DNA of 64,000 nt from an uncultured Acetatifactor sp. (GTDB taxonomy: Bacteria > Bacillota > Clostridia > Lachnospirales > Lachnospiraceae), in assembly GCA_910580225.1 (NCBI GenBank), contig CAJTXE010000014.1, forward strand, positions 28,912 to 92,911, given 5' to 3'. Within the stretch, counting starts at the first letter, position 1, and each line of letters opens with the position of its first letter. The position numbers and the translations under genes are program-made. The notes under the pieces were generated by a model. The model was not told the origin of the DNA. It worked only from the letters and a program-made list of their open reading frames with translations, and made no database searches. Of the stretch, positions 1-8,148 are shown piece after piece.

Positions 1-102
1 GCGCGAACCATCGCGGATCTGGACGGTGCAGAGCAGATCCGGACAGAACATCTGATGGAGGCTGCGTTCTACAGGCCGTCTCTGGAGTACTGGGGAGGTT
101 GA
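1..102 (+). CDS. comM: ComM/YifB-type Mg-chelatase-like AAA ATPase, C-terminal end only
   Basis: Only the last 33 codons are inside the window; the reading frame is open from base 1 and ends in TGA. The translated tail (ARTIADLDGAEQIR, then EHLMEAAFYRP) matches the C-terminal helical part of the YifB/ComM family, AAA+ ATPases related to magnesium chelatase that act as branch-migration helicases in natural transformation. The family assignment rests on this short but characteristic stretch and on the next gene being dprA, which commonly follows it in Clostridia. Nothing can be said about the rest of the protein. Confidence 0.75.
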   Translation, partial: ARTIADLDGAEQIRTEHLMEAAFYRPSLEYWGG

Positions 103-128
103 CCAGGAGTGGGAAAGGGATAATGGAT

Positions 129-157
129 TTGACAGCAGTTATTAGGTAAAATATTGC
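129..157 (+). promoter_or_regulatory. Possible sigma-A promoter upstream of dprA
   Basis: A perfect -35 hexamer TTGACA (129-134) is followed after 17 bases by TATTGC (152-157), a weak -10. It lies between the comM stop and the dprA start. The -35 is convincing, the -10 is not, so dprA may also be read from upstream. Confidence 0.35.
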
Positions 158-220
158 ATGGCATCCGGTCATATCACAGTATAACAGACAATGTGGGACG
201 GATGCGGAACGGAATGTGAC

Positions 221-1384
221 ATGGGAGAAAGAGAGAAAATTTATGCCTGTTGGCTATGTAATTTTCCGAATGCGGGAAATGCTCAGCTGCACAGGCTGAC
301 GGAAGCCTTTGGAGGACCAGAGGGCGTGTATTATGCCGGAAAAGAACAGTGGGGACAGATTCTCACTCAGAATCAGGTAAACAGCTTAAGTGTGTACACG
401 GAAGAGTGGCCTCCGGAAGCAAAATATCGGGAAATGCAGGAAGAAGGGATTGAACTGCTGACGATTTCGGACAGGGATTATCCGGAGCGGCTGCGTGTCA
501 TACCGGATGCTCCGTATGGTCTCTTTGTCAGAGGAAAGCTGCCTGCGGAGGATATTCCGGCAGTTGCTGTCATCGGTGCCAGGGAGTGTTCCGAGTATGG
601 GAAATACGTGGCCAGGGAGTTGGGAAATGCACTGGGACATCATGGGGTAGTGGTGGTCAGCGGTATGGCAAAGGGAATAGATGGTATCAGTCAGGAGGCT
701 GCGCTGGAAGGGGGCGGAATCTCTCTGGGTGTTCTGGGGTCAGGTGTGGACGTTTGCTATCCTGCCCGGAACAGAGAATTGTATGGCCGTCTGATGAAAG
801 CAGGTGCGGTGCTGTCTGCCTATCCCAACGGGACACCGGCTCTTCCTAAAAACTTTCCTCCCAGAAACCGGATTGTCAGCGGACTCGCCGACGCGGTGGT
901 GGTAGTAGAGGCCAGAGTCAGAAGCGGTACTTTGATCACAGTAGATATGGCGTTGGAACAGGGCCGGGAAGTATATGTGGTGCCGGGACGAGTGACGGAT
1001 CGTCTCAGTGATGGATGCAATGGTTTGATCAAACAGGGGGCCGGAGTGGTTTTGAGCCCTGAGAGCTTTTATGAAGAACTCCTTCAGCTTCGGGAAAATA
1101 AAAAGGAGGATCGGATCAGATTAAAGCGCCGCAGAAGGCTGGCAGAGGAGGTGTCCGGAGACAGGGAGAACACACCGCTGGCGAAACGGGTCCAAGGGCT
1201 GTCAGAAGATCTGAGGGCAGTCTATCAGGCGCTTGATTTTTCGCCCAGGACAGCTGGAGAGATCGGGCAGACACTTTCGGAGCAATATGATGACAGAGCT
1301 ATCATCTCCTGCCTGATGCGGCTGTGTATGGAAGAACTGGCGGTTCAGGTGAGTCCGGGGCATTTCTGCCGCAGAGGAGATTAG
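221..1384 (+). CDS. dprA: DNA processing protein DprA
   Basis: DprA (Smf) binds incoming single-stranded DNA and loads RecA during natural transformation. The protein has a short N-terminal SAM/helix-hairpin-like region, then a Rossmann fold recognisable from IGARECSEYG, VVSGMAKGIDG, GVLGSGVDVCYP and the FPPRNRIVSGL and SGTLIT segments typical of the DprA DNA-binding pocket. A C-terminal winged-helix (about residues 330-385) is also present. The frame opens at 191, but the ATG at 221 gives the usual N-terminus (MGEREKIYACW); neither start has a strong ribosome site. It follows comM, another competence-associated gene. Recombination roles outside competence are possible, since many Clostridia keep dprA without being known to transform. 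Confidence 0.93.
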   Translation: MGEREKIYACWLCNFPNAGNAQLHRLTEAFGGPEGVYYAGKEQWGQILTQNQVNSLSVYTEEWPPEAKYREMQEEGIELLTISDRDYPERLRVIPDAPYGLFVRGKLPAEDIPAVAVIGARECSEYGKYVARELGNALGHHGVVVVSGMAKGIDGISQEAALEGGGISLGVLGSGVDVCYPARNRELYGRLMKAGAVLSAYPNGTPALPKNFPPRNRIVSGLADAVVVVEARVRSGTLITVDMALEQGREVYVVPGRVTDRLSDGCNGLIKQGAGVVLSPESFYEELLQLRENKKEDRIRLKRRRRLAEEVSGDRENTPLAKRVQGLSEDLRAVYQALDFSPRTAGEIGQTLSEQYDDRAIISCLMRLCMEELAVQVSPGHFCRRGD

Positions 1385-1454
1385 ACCCGGCTGTGACACA
1401 GGAGGGGATAAATAACAGAATTTTGGCATGGTAAAAACGAAAATTTGTTTTCTG

Positions 1455-1484
1455 CTGACATGGGAACCCAGGCTGTGATATACT
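1455..1484 (+). promoter_or_regulatory. Sigma-A promoter for ispG-polC
   Basis: CTGACA (1455-1460), an 18-base spacer and TATACT (1479-1484), with TG one base upstream of the -10 (extended -10). The predicted start is about 50 bases before the ispG ATG, in the 155-base gap after dprA. Confidence 0.6.
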
Positions 1485-1539
1485 TGTATCATATGATATG
1501 AAAGATAGTCAGGCTGATATCCGCAGCAGGAGGTGGCAT

Positions 1540-2592
1540 ATGCATAGAGACTACACAAAAGTAGTGAAAATAGGAAACAGAAAGATCGGAGGGGGCAATC
1601 CTGTTCTGATCCAGTCCATGACCAATACGAGGACGCAGGATATAGAGGCTACTGTAGCGCAGATTTTGGAATTGGAACGAGCAGGTTGTGAGATCATCCG
1701 CTGTACCGTGCCGGACAGGGAGGCGGCTGCGGCATTGTCCGAGATCAAGAAGCAGATTCATATCCCATTGGTGGCAGATATTCACTTTGACTATAAGATG
1801 GCGATCGCAGCGATGGAAAACGGGGCAGATAAGATCCGCATCAATCCCGGCAATATCGGCGGTCCTGATAAAGTCAAGGCTGTGACGGATGTGGCGGCTG
1901 CCCGGGGGATTCCCATCCGGATCGGTGTGAACAGCGGTTCTTTGGAGAAGCGCCTGATCGAGAAGTACGGCGGCGTGACGGCGGAAGGGATCGTGGAGAG
2001 TGCGCTGGACAAAGTGCATATGATGGAAGCATTTGATTTTGACAACCTGGTCGTCAGCATCAAATCTTCCGATGTGCTGATGTGCGTAAAGGCCCATGAA
2101 CTGCTGGCGGAGAGAACCGGTTATCCTCTTCATGTGGGGATCACGGAAGCCGGTACGGTGCAGAGCGGGAATATCAAATCTGCTATCGGACTGGGGTTGA
2201 TTCTGAACCAGGGGATTGGAGACACGATTCGTGTCTCCCTTACCGGAGAGCCAGTGGAGGAAATCCGGTCAGCGAAGCTGATCCTGCGCACGCTGGGACT
2301 GCGCAGAGGCGGTATTGAGGTGGTATCCTGCCCTACCTGCGGCAGGACCAGGATCGATTTGATCAGACTGGCGGAAAAAGTGGAGACATTGGCAGCAGAT
2401 TATCCTCTTGACATCAGAGTGGCGGTGATGGGCTGTGCGGTGAACGGACCGGGAGAGGCCCGGGAAGCGGACCTGGGGATAGCCGGCGGCCAGGGGGAAG
2501 GCCTTTTATTCAAAAAAGGAGAAATTCTGCGCAAGGTGCCGGAGGAACAATTGCTGGACGCATTGAAAGAGGAGTTGGATCACTGGAAATGA
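1540..2592 (+). CDS. ispG: (E)-4-hydroxy-3-methylbut-2-enyl-diphosphate synthase IspG (GcpE)
   Basis: IspG is the [4Fe-4S] enzyme that reductively converts methylerythritol cyclodiphosphate to HMBPP in the non-mevalonate isoprenoid pathway. The 350-residue product has the TIM-barrel start (NPVLIQSMTNT, VADIHFDYKMA, KIRINPGNIG) and the C-terminal cluster-binding segment with cysteines in SCPTCGRT and VMGCAVNGPGEA plus the conserved downstream acidic region. The start at 1540 is chosen because AGGAGGTGGC lies just upstream and it gives the family length; an earlier ATG at 1498 would add 14 unrelated residues. The stop overlaps the polC start (ATGA), indicating co-transcription and translational coupling. 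Confidence 0.96.
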   Translation: MHRDYTKVVKIGNRKIGGGNPVLIQSMTNTRTQDIEATVAQILELERAGCEIIRCTVPDREAAAALSEIKKQIHIPLVADIHFDYKMAIAAMENGADKIRINPGNIGGPDKVKAVTDVAAARGIPIRIGVNSGSLEKRLIEKYGGVTAEGIVESALDKVHMMEAFDFDNLVVSIKSSDVLMCVKAHELLAERTGYPLHVGITEAGTVQSGNIKSAIGLGLILNQGIGDTIRVSLTGEPVEEIRSAKLILRTLGLRRGGIEVVSCPTCGRTRIDLIRLAEKVETLAADYPLDIRVAVMGCAVNGPGEAREADLGIAGGQGEGLLFKKGEILRKVPEEQLLDALKEELDHWK

Positions 2593-5500
2593 TGACAAAG
2601 ACGAAACCATTTTTTGAAGTATTTCCTACCTTAAAAATCAATGGATCCCTCCGTGACAGGCTGGAGCAGGCGAAGGTGGAGCGGGTGGCGGCCACGAAGA
2701 AGAGAGATCGGATCACCGTCTATTTATATAGCAACAGACTGATCATCAAAGATGACATCTGGGCAGCGGAAAGAGAGATTAAGAGCCAGCTTTTTCCTCA
2801 AGTGCCGCTGACTGTGAGGATTTTTGAACGGTTTGAGCTTTCTTCCCAGTATACACCGGAAAATCTGATGGAAATCTACAGGGAGAGTATTTTGGCGGAG
2901 CTGCTGCAGTACAGTCATGTAGAGTACAATGCCTTTCGCACTGCGGATATTGCCTATCCGGAGAGCGGCGGTATTCAACTTACGCTGGAAGATACCATAC
3001 CAAACAGAGGGAAGGAAGCGGAGCTGGTCCGCGTTTTGGAGAAGATTCTGGTGGAGAGATGCGGTTTAAGCACCGGAGTGACTGTTGTGTACAGAGAGGC
3101 TGGTCCCCGAAAGTACGCGGGAGATGACGAGCTGAAGATTCAGATGCGGGTGAACGAAATCTGCCTGCGGGCGAAACGGGAGGCAGGATATCAGGACGGA
3201 GGCGGATACACCGGGGAAGAACAGCAGACCGGAAACAGAAGCCCGGGCAGGCGCAGTGCAGGAGATGGGAGCGGCGCTTCCGGTTATGGGGCACAGGGCG
3301 CTGGCAGCGGGAAAAACAGTGTGGCGTTAAGCGGCAGTAAAGGCCGGAATAATGCAGCAGGATTCGCCGCCGGCGGGTTAGACGGAAACGGGGTGTCCCA
3401 CGGAGGCAGGAGCGGCTCGGGCTCCATAAATCAGAGCATAGGCCCAAATGGCGGGAAGCTGCCCGGAGGAACAGGCGGGAACGACGGTATCTCTTCCGGC
3501 GAGGGCCGGACACAGAACGGAGGCGGTATCACCCGCCAGGCCGGAGACGGAAATTTCGCCCGTTCGGGGGGATTTTCCAGGAAAGGCGATTTCAAGCGGG
3601 GGGAATTCCGCAGAAATGATTACGGCCGTACCCTGAAACAGTCCGATGATCCGGATGTCCTTTATGGACGGGAGTTTGAGGAAGAAGCCATTCCGATTGA
3701 GGATATTATCGGCGAAATGGGAGAAGTGACCATTCGCGGGAAAGTATTAAAGACAGATAGTCGTCAGATCCGCAATGAGCGTACTATCGTCATGTTTGAC
3801 GTGACGGATTTCACGGATACCATGACAGTGAAGCTGTTTATCAAAAACGAGTTTGTGAAGGAGCTGCTGGACAGCCTGAAACCAGGGACATTCGTGAAGA
3901 TCAAAGGGGTGGCGACTCTGGACAAATTTGACCATGAGGTGACCATAGGTTCCCTCACTGGTATTCGGAAGATTCCGGATTTTACCACCGTACGTAAGGA
4001 CCGCGCGCTGCATAAACGGGTGGAACTGCACTGCCATACGAAGATGAGTGATTTCGACGGGGTATCCGAGGCGAAGGACATTGTGAAGCGGGCTTATAAA
4101 TGGGGACACAGAGCTATTGCTGTTACGGATCATGGTGTGGTGCAGGGATTTACAGATGCATTTCATGTATGGCAGGATCTGTGGAAGGCAGAGAAGACAA
4201 AGCGAAAGGAAAATGGGGAACAGCCGCCGGATCGGCAGGAATTTTTCAAGATTATCTATGGCGTGGAGGCATATTTGGTGGACGATCTGAAGGAGATTGT
4301 CACCGGTAACAGAGGGCAGAGACTCGAAGGGGATTTCGTAGTATTTGATATCGAGACCACCGGATTTTCGCCTGTAAACAACCGTATCATAGAGATCGGA
4401 GCGGTCAAGGTATGCGACGGTAAAGTGACAGATCGTTTTTCTGCATTCGTGAATCCCCAGGTGCCTATTCCGTTTGAAATCGAGAAACTGACAGGTATCC
4501 GTGACGATATGGTGACAGAGGCACCGTTGATCCAGGAGGTGCTGCCGCAGTTTCTGGAGTTTGTCGGAGGCAGCGTGCTGGTTGCGCACAATGCGGGCTT
4601 TGACATGAGTTTTATTCTGGAAAACGCCAGGCGACAGGGAATTCCTTTTACGGTTTTTTCCGGGGAAAAAGCTGTCGCAACCGGAGAGGAAAAGGGTAGC
4701 GGGCATGGGGAAGGCGTTCCAGGGGAGAGTGTCGCTGAACTTTCCGGCGGACAGACGGAATGCACTTATGTGGATACGGTCGGCATCGCAAGAATATTAT
4801 TTCCGGATCAGGCGAAACATACCCTGGACGCCGTGGCAAAGAAACTGAATATTTCCCTGGAGAATCATCACAGAGCAGTGGATGATGCGGAATGTACGGC
4901 GTGGATTTTTCTCAAATTTATTCAGATGCTGAAGGAGCGAAAGATTGATACGCTGACACAGCTGAATGAATTGGGAGCTGCCAGCGAAGATCTGGTGAAA
5001 AAGCTTCCTACCTACCATGCCATTCTTCTGGCAAAAAATGATCTGGGACGTATCAATCTCTACAAGTTGGTAACAGAATCGCATCTGACCTATTACGCAG
5101 GCAGACATCCCAGGATTCCCAAAAGCCTGGTGATGAAATACAGGGATGGGCTGATTCTGGGCAGCGCCTGTGAGGCGGGTGAACTGTATCGTGCCCTGTT
5201 GGATGAGCAGAGTGAGATGCAGATTGCCAGGATTGTGAATTTTTATGATTACCTGGAGATACAGCCTGCGGGCAACAATAAATTCATGATTGCCGCTGAA
5301 AGGATTCGGAGTGTGCAGTCTATGGAAGATATTCTGAATATCAACCGTCGAATCGTGAAGCTGGGAGAGCAGTTTCACAAACCGGTGGTGGGTACCTGTG
5401 ATGTGCATTTTCTGGATCCCGAAGATGAAGTTTACAGGCGTATTATCATGGCGGGAAGGGGCTTTGAGGATGCGGATGATCAGGCGCCACTGTTTCTGCA

Positions 5501-7550
5501 TACTACCGATGAAATGCTGGAGGAGTTTGATTATCTGGGCAGTGATAAAGCATTTGAAATCGTGGTGACAAACACCAATAAAATTGCCGATATGATCGAA
5601 TCTATAGATCCGGTTCGACCGGATAAATGTGCTCCGGTTATTGAGGACAGCGATAAAACTCTGACCAAGATCTGTTATGACAAGGCGCATGAAATCTATG
5701 GACCGAACCTTCCGGAAATTGTGGAAAAAAGGCTGGAAAAAGAGCTTCATTCCATCATTACCAATGGTTTTGCCGTGATGTATATCATAGCTCAGAAGCT
5801 GGTCTGGAAGTCGGTGGAGGACGGTTATCTGGTGGGGTCCAGAGGGAGCGTGGGAAGTTCTTTCGTGGCCACAATGGCAGGGATTACGGAGATCAATCCC
5901 CTAAGCCCTCACTATTATTGCAGTAAATGTTACTATGTGGATTTTGACAGCGAGGAAGTGAAAGCGTATGCCGGTAAGGCTGGGGTGGATATGCCGGACA
6001 AAGTATGTCCGGTTTGCGGAGAACCACTGCACAAGGAGGGGTTTGACATTCCTTTCGAGACCTTTCTGGGATTCAAGGGGGATAAGGAGCCGGATATCGA
6101 TCTGAATTTCTCCGGGGAGTATCAGTCCAAAGCTCATAAATACACGGAAGTGATTTTTGGGGCTGGCCAGACATACCGCGCCGGAACCATTGCCACCCTG
6201 GCAGACAAGACTGCTTTCGGCTATGTGAAAAATTATTTTGAGGAAAAGGGAAAACACAGACGCAAGAGTGAGATGGAGCGTCTTGCCATGGGGGTGGCGG
6301 GAGTGCGCCGGAGTACAGGGCAGCATCCAGGGGGTATTGTGGTGCTGCCGATCGGGCAGAATATTAATTCTTTCACGCCTGTACAGCATCCGGCCAATGA
6401 TATGACGACAGATATTGTTACTACTCACTTTGACTACCATTCCATTGACCATAACCTCTTAAAGCTGGATATTCTCGGACATGATGATCCCACCATGATC
6501 CGCATGCTGCAGGATTTGACCAATGTGGATCCTCTGACGATTCCGCTGGACGGACCGGATGTGATGTCGCTGTTTCAGAGTACGGAGGCGCTGGGAATTA
6601 CTCCGGAGCAGATCGGTGGTACGAAATTGGGTATACTGGGGATTCCGGAGTTTGGCACCGATTTTGCCATGCAGATGGTAATCGATGCCCAGCCAAAGGC
6701 TTTTTCAGATCTGGTTCGCATCTCAGGGCTTTCCCATGGCACCGATGTATGGGTGGGAAATGCCAAGGATTTGATTATGAGCGGAACAGCAACCATTTCT
6801 ACCGCGATCTGTACCCGCGATGACATCATGACTTATCTGATTCAGATGGGGGTGGAGTCTAGTCTGGCGTTCACGATCATGGAGAGTGTTCGTAAGGGAA
6901 AGGGGTTAAAGGAGGATTGGATTGCTGCCATGAAGGAGAGGGACGTTCCTGACTGGTATATCGAATCCTGTAAAAAAATAAAATATATGTTTCCCAAGGC
7001 TCATGCGGCTGCCTATGTTATGATGGCATGGCGGATCGCTTACTGTAAGGTTAATTATCCGTTGGCGTACTACGGAGCTTTCTTTAGTATTCGTGCCAAG
7101 GCTTTTTCTTACGAATTAATGTGTCAGGGCCGCTCGCGTCTGGAGTCTGCCATGGCAGACTATAAACATCGTATGGATGCGGCTTCAGACAAGGAGCCGG
7201 GGGCGGTTCCTCTTACCAACCGTGAGGAAGCGGCCTATGGAGACATGAGAGTGGTACAGGAAATGTATGCAAGGGGCTTTGAATTTGCACCTATTGATAT
7301 TTTTACGGCGCAATCCCGTTCCTTCCAGATCGTGGGAAACAGACTGATGCCGTCTTTAAACAGTATCGAAGGATTGGGGGACAAGGCAGCCGATGCTATT
7401 GTAGAGGCGGTGAAGGATGGACCTTTTCTGTCGAAAGATGATTTTCGGGAGCGGACCAAAGTATCCAAAACCATGGTAGATTTGATGGGATCGCTGAATC
7501 TGCTGGGGGACCTGCCGGAATCCAACCAGCTGAGTCTGTTTGATTTTTGA
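2589..7550 (+). CDS. polC: DNA polymerase III PolC-type alpha subunit
   Basis: PolC is the replicative polymerase of Gram-positive bacteria. The 1653-residue protein contains an N-terminal domain, a Gly/Ser/Arg-rich low-complexity insert (about residues 200-345), an OB fold (from about 375), a PHP domain (HCHTKMSDFDG near 480, TDHGVVQG near 512) interrupted by a DEDD proofreading exonuclease (FDIETTGF near 583, HHRAVDDAE near 761), then the C-family polymerase (VGSRGSVGSSF near 1082, a CxxC...CxxC zinc site, PDIDLNFSGEY near 1168) and a C-terminal tail ending in LSLFDF, resembling a sliding-clamp binding motif. At 1653 residues it exceeds the roughly 1440 of Bacillus; the excess lies mainly in the Gly-rich insert and a smaller one in the exonuclease (about 690-725). 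The start codon overlaps the ispG stop. Confidence 0.97.
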   Translation: MMTKTKPFFEVFPTLKINGSLRDRLEQAKVERVAATKKRDRITVYLYSNRLIIKDDIWAAEREIKSQLFPQVPLTVRIFERFELSSQYTPENLMEIYRESILAELLQYSHVEYNAFRTADIAYPESGGIQLTLEDTIPNRGKEAELVRVLEKILVERCGLSTGVTVVYREAGPRKYAGDDELKIQMRVNEICLRAKREAGYQDGGGYTGEEQQTGNRSPGRRSAGDGSGASGYGAQGAGSGKNSVALSGSKGRNNAAGFAAGGLDGNGVSHGGRSGSGSINQSIGPNGGKLPGGTGGNDGISSGEGRTQNGGGITRQAGDGNFARSGGFSRKGDFKRGEFRRNDYGRTLKQSDDPDVLYGREFEEEAIPIEDIIGEMGEVTIRGKVLKTDSRQIRNERTIVMFDVTDFTDTMTVKLFIKNEFVKELLDSLKPGTFVKIKGVATLDKFDHEVTIGSLTGIRKIPDFTTVRKDRALHKRVELHCHTKMSDFDGVSEAKDIVKRAYKWGHRAIAVTDHGVVQGFTDAFHVWQDLWKAEKTKRKENGEQPPDRQEFFKIIYGVEAYLVDDLKEIVTGNRGQRLEGDFVVFDIETTGFSPVNNRIIEIGAVKVCDGKVTDRFSAFVNPQVPIPFEIEKLTGIRDDMVTEAPLIQEVLPQFLEFVGGSVLVAHNAGFDMSFILENARRQGIPFTVFSGEKAVATGEEKGSGHGEGVPGESVAELSGGQTECTYVDTVGIARILFPDQAKHTLDAVAKKLNISLENHHRAVDDAECTAWIFLKFIQMLKERKIDTLTQLNELGAASEDLVKKLPTYHAILLAKNDLGRINLYKLVTESHLTYYAGRHPRIPKSLVMKYRDGLILGSACEAGELYRALLDEQSEMQIARIVNFYDYLEIQPAGNNKFMIAAERIRSVQSMEDILNINRRIVKLGEQFHKPVVGTCDVHFLDPEDEVYRRIIMAGRGFEDADDQAPLFLHTTDEMLEEFDYLGSDKAFEIVVTNTNKIADMIESIDPVRPDKCAPVIEDSDKTLTKICYDKAHEIYGPNLPEIVEKRLEKELHSIITNGFAVMYIIAQKLVWKSVEDGYLVGSRGSVGSSFVATMAGITEINPLSPHYYCSKCYYVDFDSEEVKAYAGKAGVDMPDKVCPVCGEPLHKEGFDIPFETFLGFKGDKEPDIDLNFSGEYQSKAHKYTEVIFGAGQTYRAGTIATLADKTAFGYVKNYFEEKGKHRRKSEMERLAMGVAGVRRSTGQHPGGIVVLPIGQNINSFTPVQHPANDMTTDIVTTHFDYHSIDHNLLKLDILGHDDPTMIRMLQDLTNVDPLTIPLDGPDVMSLFQSTEALGITPEQIGGTKLGILGIPEFGTDFAMQMVIDAQPKAFSDLVRISGLSHGTDVWVGNAKDLIMSGTATISTAICTRDDIMTYLIQMGVESSLAFTIMESVRKGKGLKEDWIAAMKERDVPDWYIESCKKIKYMFPKAHAAAYVMMAWRIAYCKVNYPLAYYGAFFSIRAKAFSYELMCQGRSRLESAMADYKHRMDAASDKEPGAVPLTNREEAAYGDMRVVQEMYARGFEFAPIDIFTAQSRSFQIVGNRLMPSLNSIEGLGDKAADAIVEAVKDGPFLSKDDFRERTKVSKTMVDLMGSLNLLGDLPESNQLSLFDF

Positions 7551-7570
7551 GGTATCGGTTGGGACGACTT

Positions 7571-7642
7571 CCTGTCAGGCAGGCGGGGAACCTGGTATTA
7601 TTTGCTGTAAAACAGCAAGCCAGGTGCCTGTTTCCTGACAGG
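7571..7642. other. Long interrupted inverted repeat downstream of polC
   Basis: Four complementary blocks fold into one hairpin: CCTGTCAGG (7571-7579) with CCTGACAGG (7634-7642), CAGGC (7580-7584) with GCCTG (7626-7630), ACCTGG (7590-7595) with CCAGGT (7620-7625) and TGCTGT (7603-7608) with ACAGCA (7612-7617), loop AAA. That is 26 base pairs with small internal bulges. No T-tract follows either side, so it is not a typical intrinsic terminator. It could be an mRNA 3'-end stabiliser, a factor-dependent termination site or a miniature repeat element. Confidence 0.7.
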
Positions 7643-7752
7643 TTGAATTCTGCAGTCTCACATCCGTGGGGCGGGTAAGATTTCTGTTAATTTGTATAGA
7701 GTGAAGAGAAAAGTTTGACTTTAAAAAAACGAAAAAAATTTTAAAAAAGTAC

Positions 7753-7781
7753 TTGCATATTTTTGATAAGTGTAGTATTAT
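7753..7781 (+). promoter_or_regulatory. Sigma-A promoter of tRNA-Glu
   Basis: TTGCAT (7753-7758), 17-base spacer, TATTAT (7776-7781). It lies in an AT-rich stretch and its start would fall about 40 bases before the tRNA, which is the only gene before the terminator at 7906-7948. Confidence 0.8.
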
Positions 7782-7827
7782 ATACAAGTACCGCAGATGC
7801 AGTACATAAAATACAAAAGGTAATCAT

Positions 7828-7899
7828 GGCTGATTGGTCAAGCGGTCAAGACGCCGCCCTCTCACGGCGGAAACAGGGGTTCGATTCCCCTATCAGCTG
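7828..7899 (+). tRNA. tRNA-Glu (anticodon CTC)
   Basis: A 72-nt cloverleaf: acceptor GGCTGAT pairs with ATCAGCT (G-U at the first pair), the anticodon stem CCGCC/GGCGG encloses loop CTCTCAC giving anticodon CTC, and the T arm is AGGGG-TTCGATT-CCCCT. The body strongly resembles bacterial tRNA-Glu. CCA is not encoded; the gene ends in discriminator G followed by TTA. It forms a single-gene unit with its own promoter and terminator. The CTC anticodon reads GAG only, so a TTC isoacceptor must exist elsewhere. Confidence 0.93.
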
Positions 7900-7905
7900 T
7901 TAACG

Positions 7906-7948
7906 GAACTTTGAAATTTTTGATAAAGATTTCAAAGTTCTTCTTTTG
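7906..7948 (+). terminator. Intrinsic terminator of tRNA-Glu
   Basis: Perfect 12-bp stem GAACTTTGAAAT (7906-7917) with ATTTCAAAGTTC (7929-7940), 11-base loop, followed by TTCTTTT. It starts 6 bases after the tRNA 3' end. Confidence 0.85.
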
Positions 7949-8046
7949 TGGTCATCTTTGCTTTAATTTCTTTTATTTTCCTTATTACAAGAGTTTTTCA
8001 GACAGATGTTTTAATAATTAATGTTTTTGAAATTTTTATAAAAATA

Positions 8047-8075
8047 TTGCACACTTGAGAGTTTTGGTGTATATT
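8047..8075 (+). promoter_or_regulatory. Sigma-A promoter of topA
   Basis: TTGCAC (8047-8052), 17-base spacer, TATATT (8070-8075). The leader to the topA ATG is about 65 bases. Confidence 0.7.
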
Positions 8076-8148
8076 GTTTCACAACAGATATTTTATTTTA
8101 GACGTAAGTATGATATTTGATACATGGCATAAGGTAAGGGGGCTGAGT

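Noticed and set aside
3747..5750. Long reverse-strand frames opposite polC
   Set aside because: They mirror a strongly conserved polymerase gene and have no ribosome sites or motifs.
8074..8148. Upstream extension of topA from a TTG
   Set aside because: The TTG lies inside the topA promoter and the added residues do not match the TopA family; AAGGGGG before 8149 decides the start.
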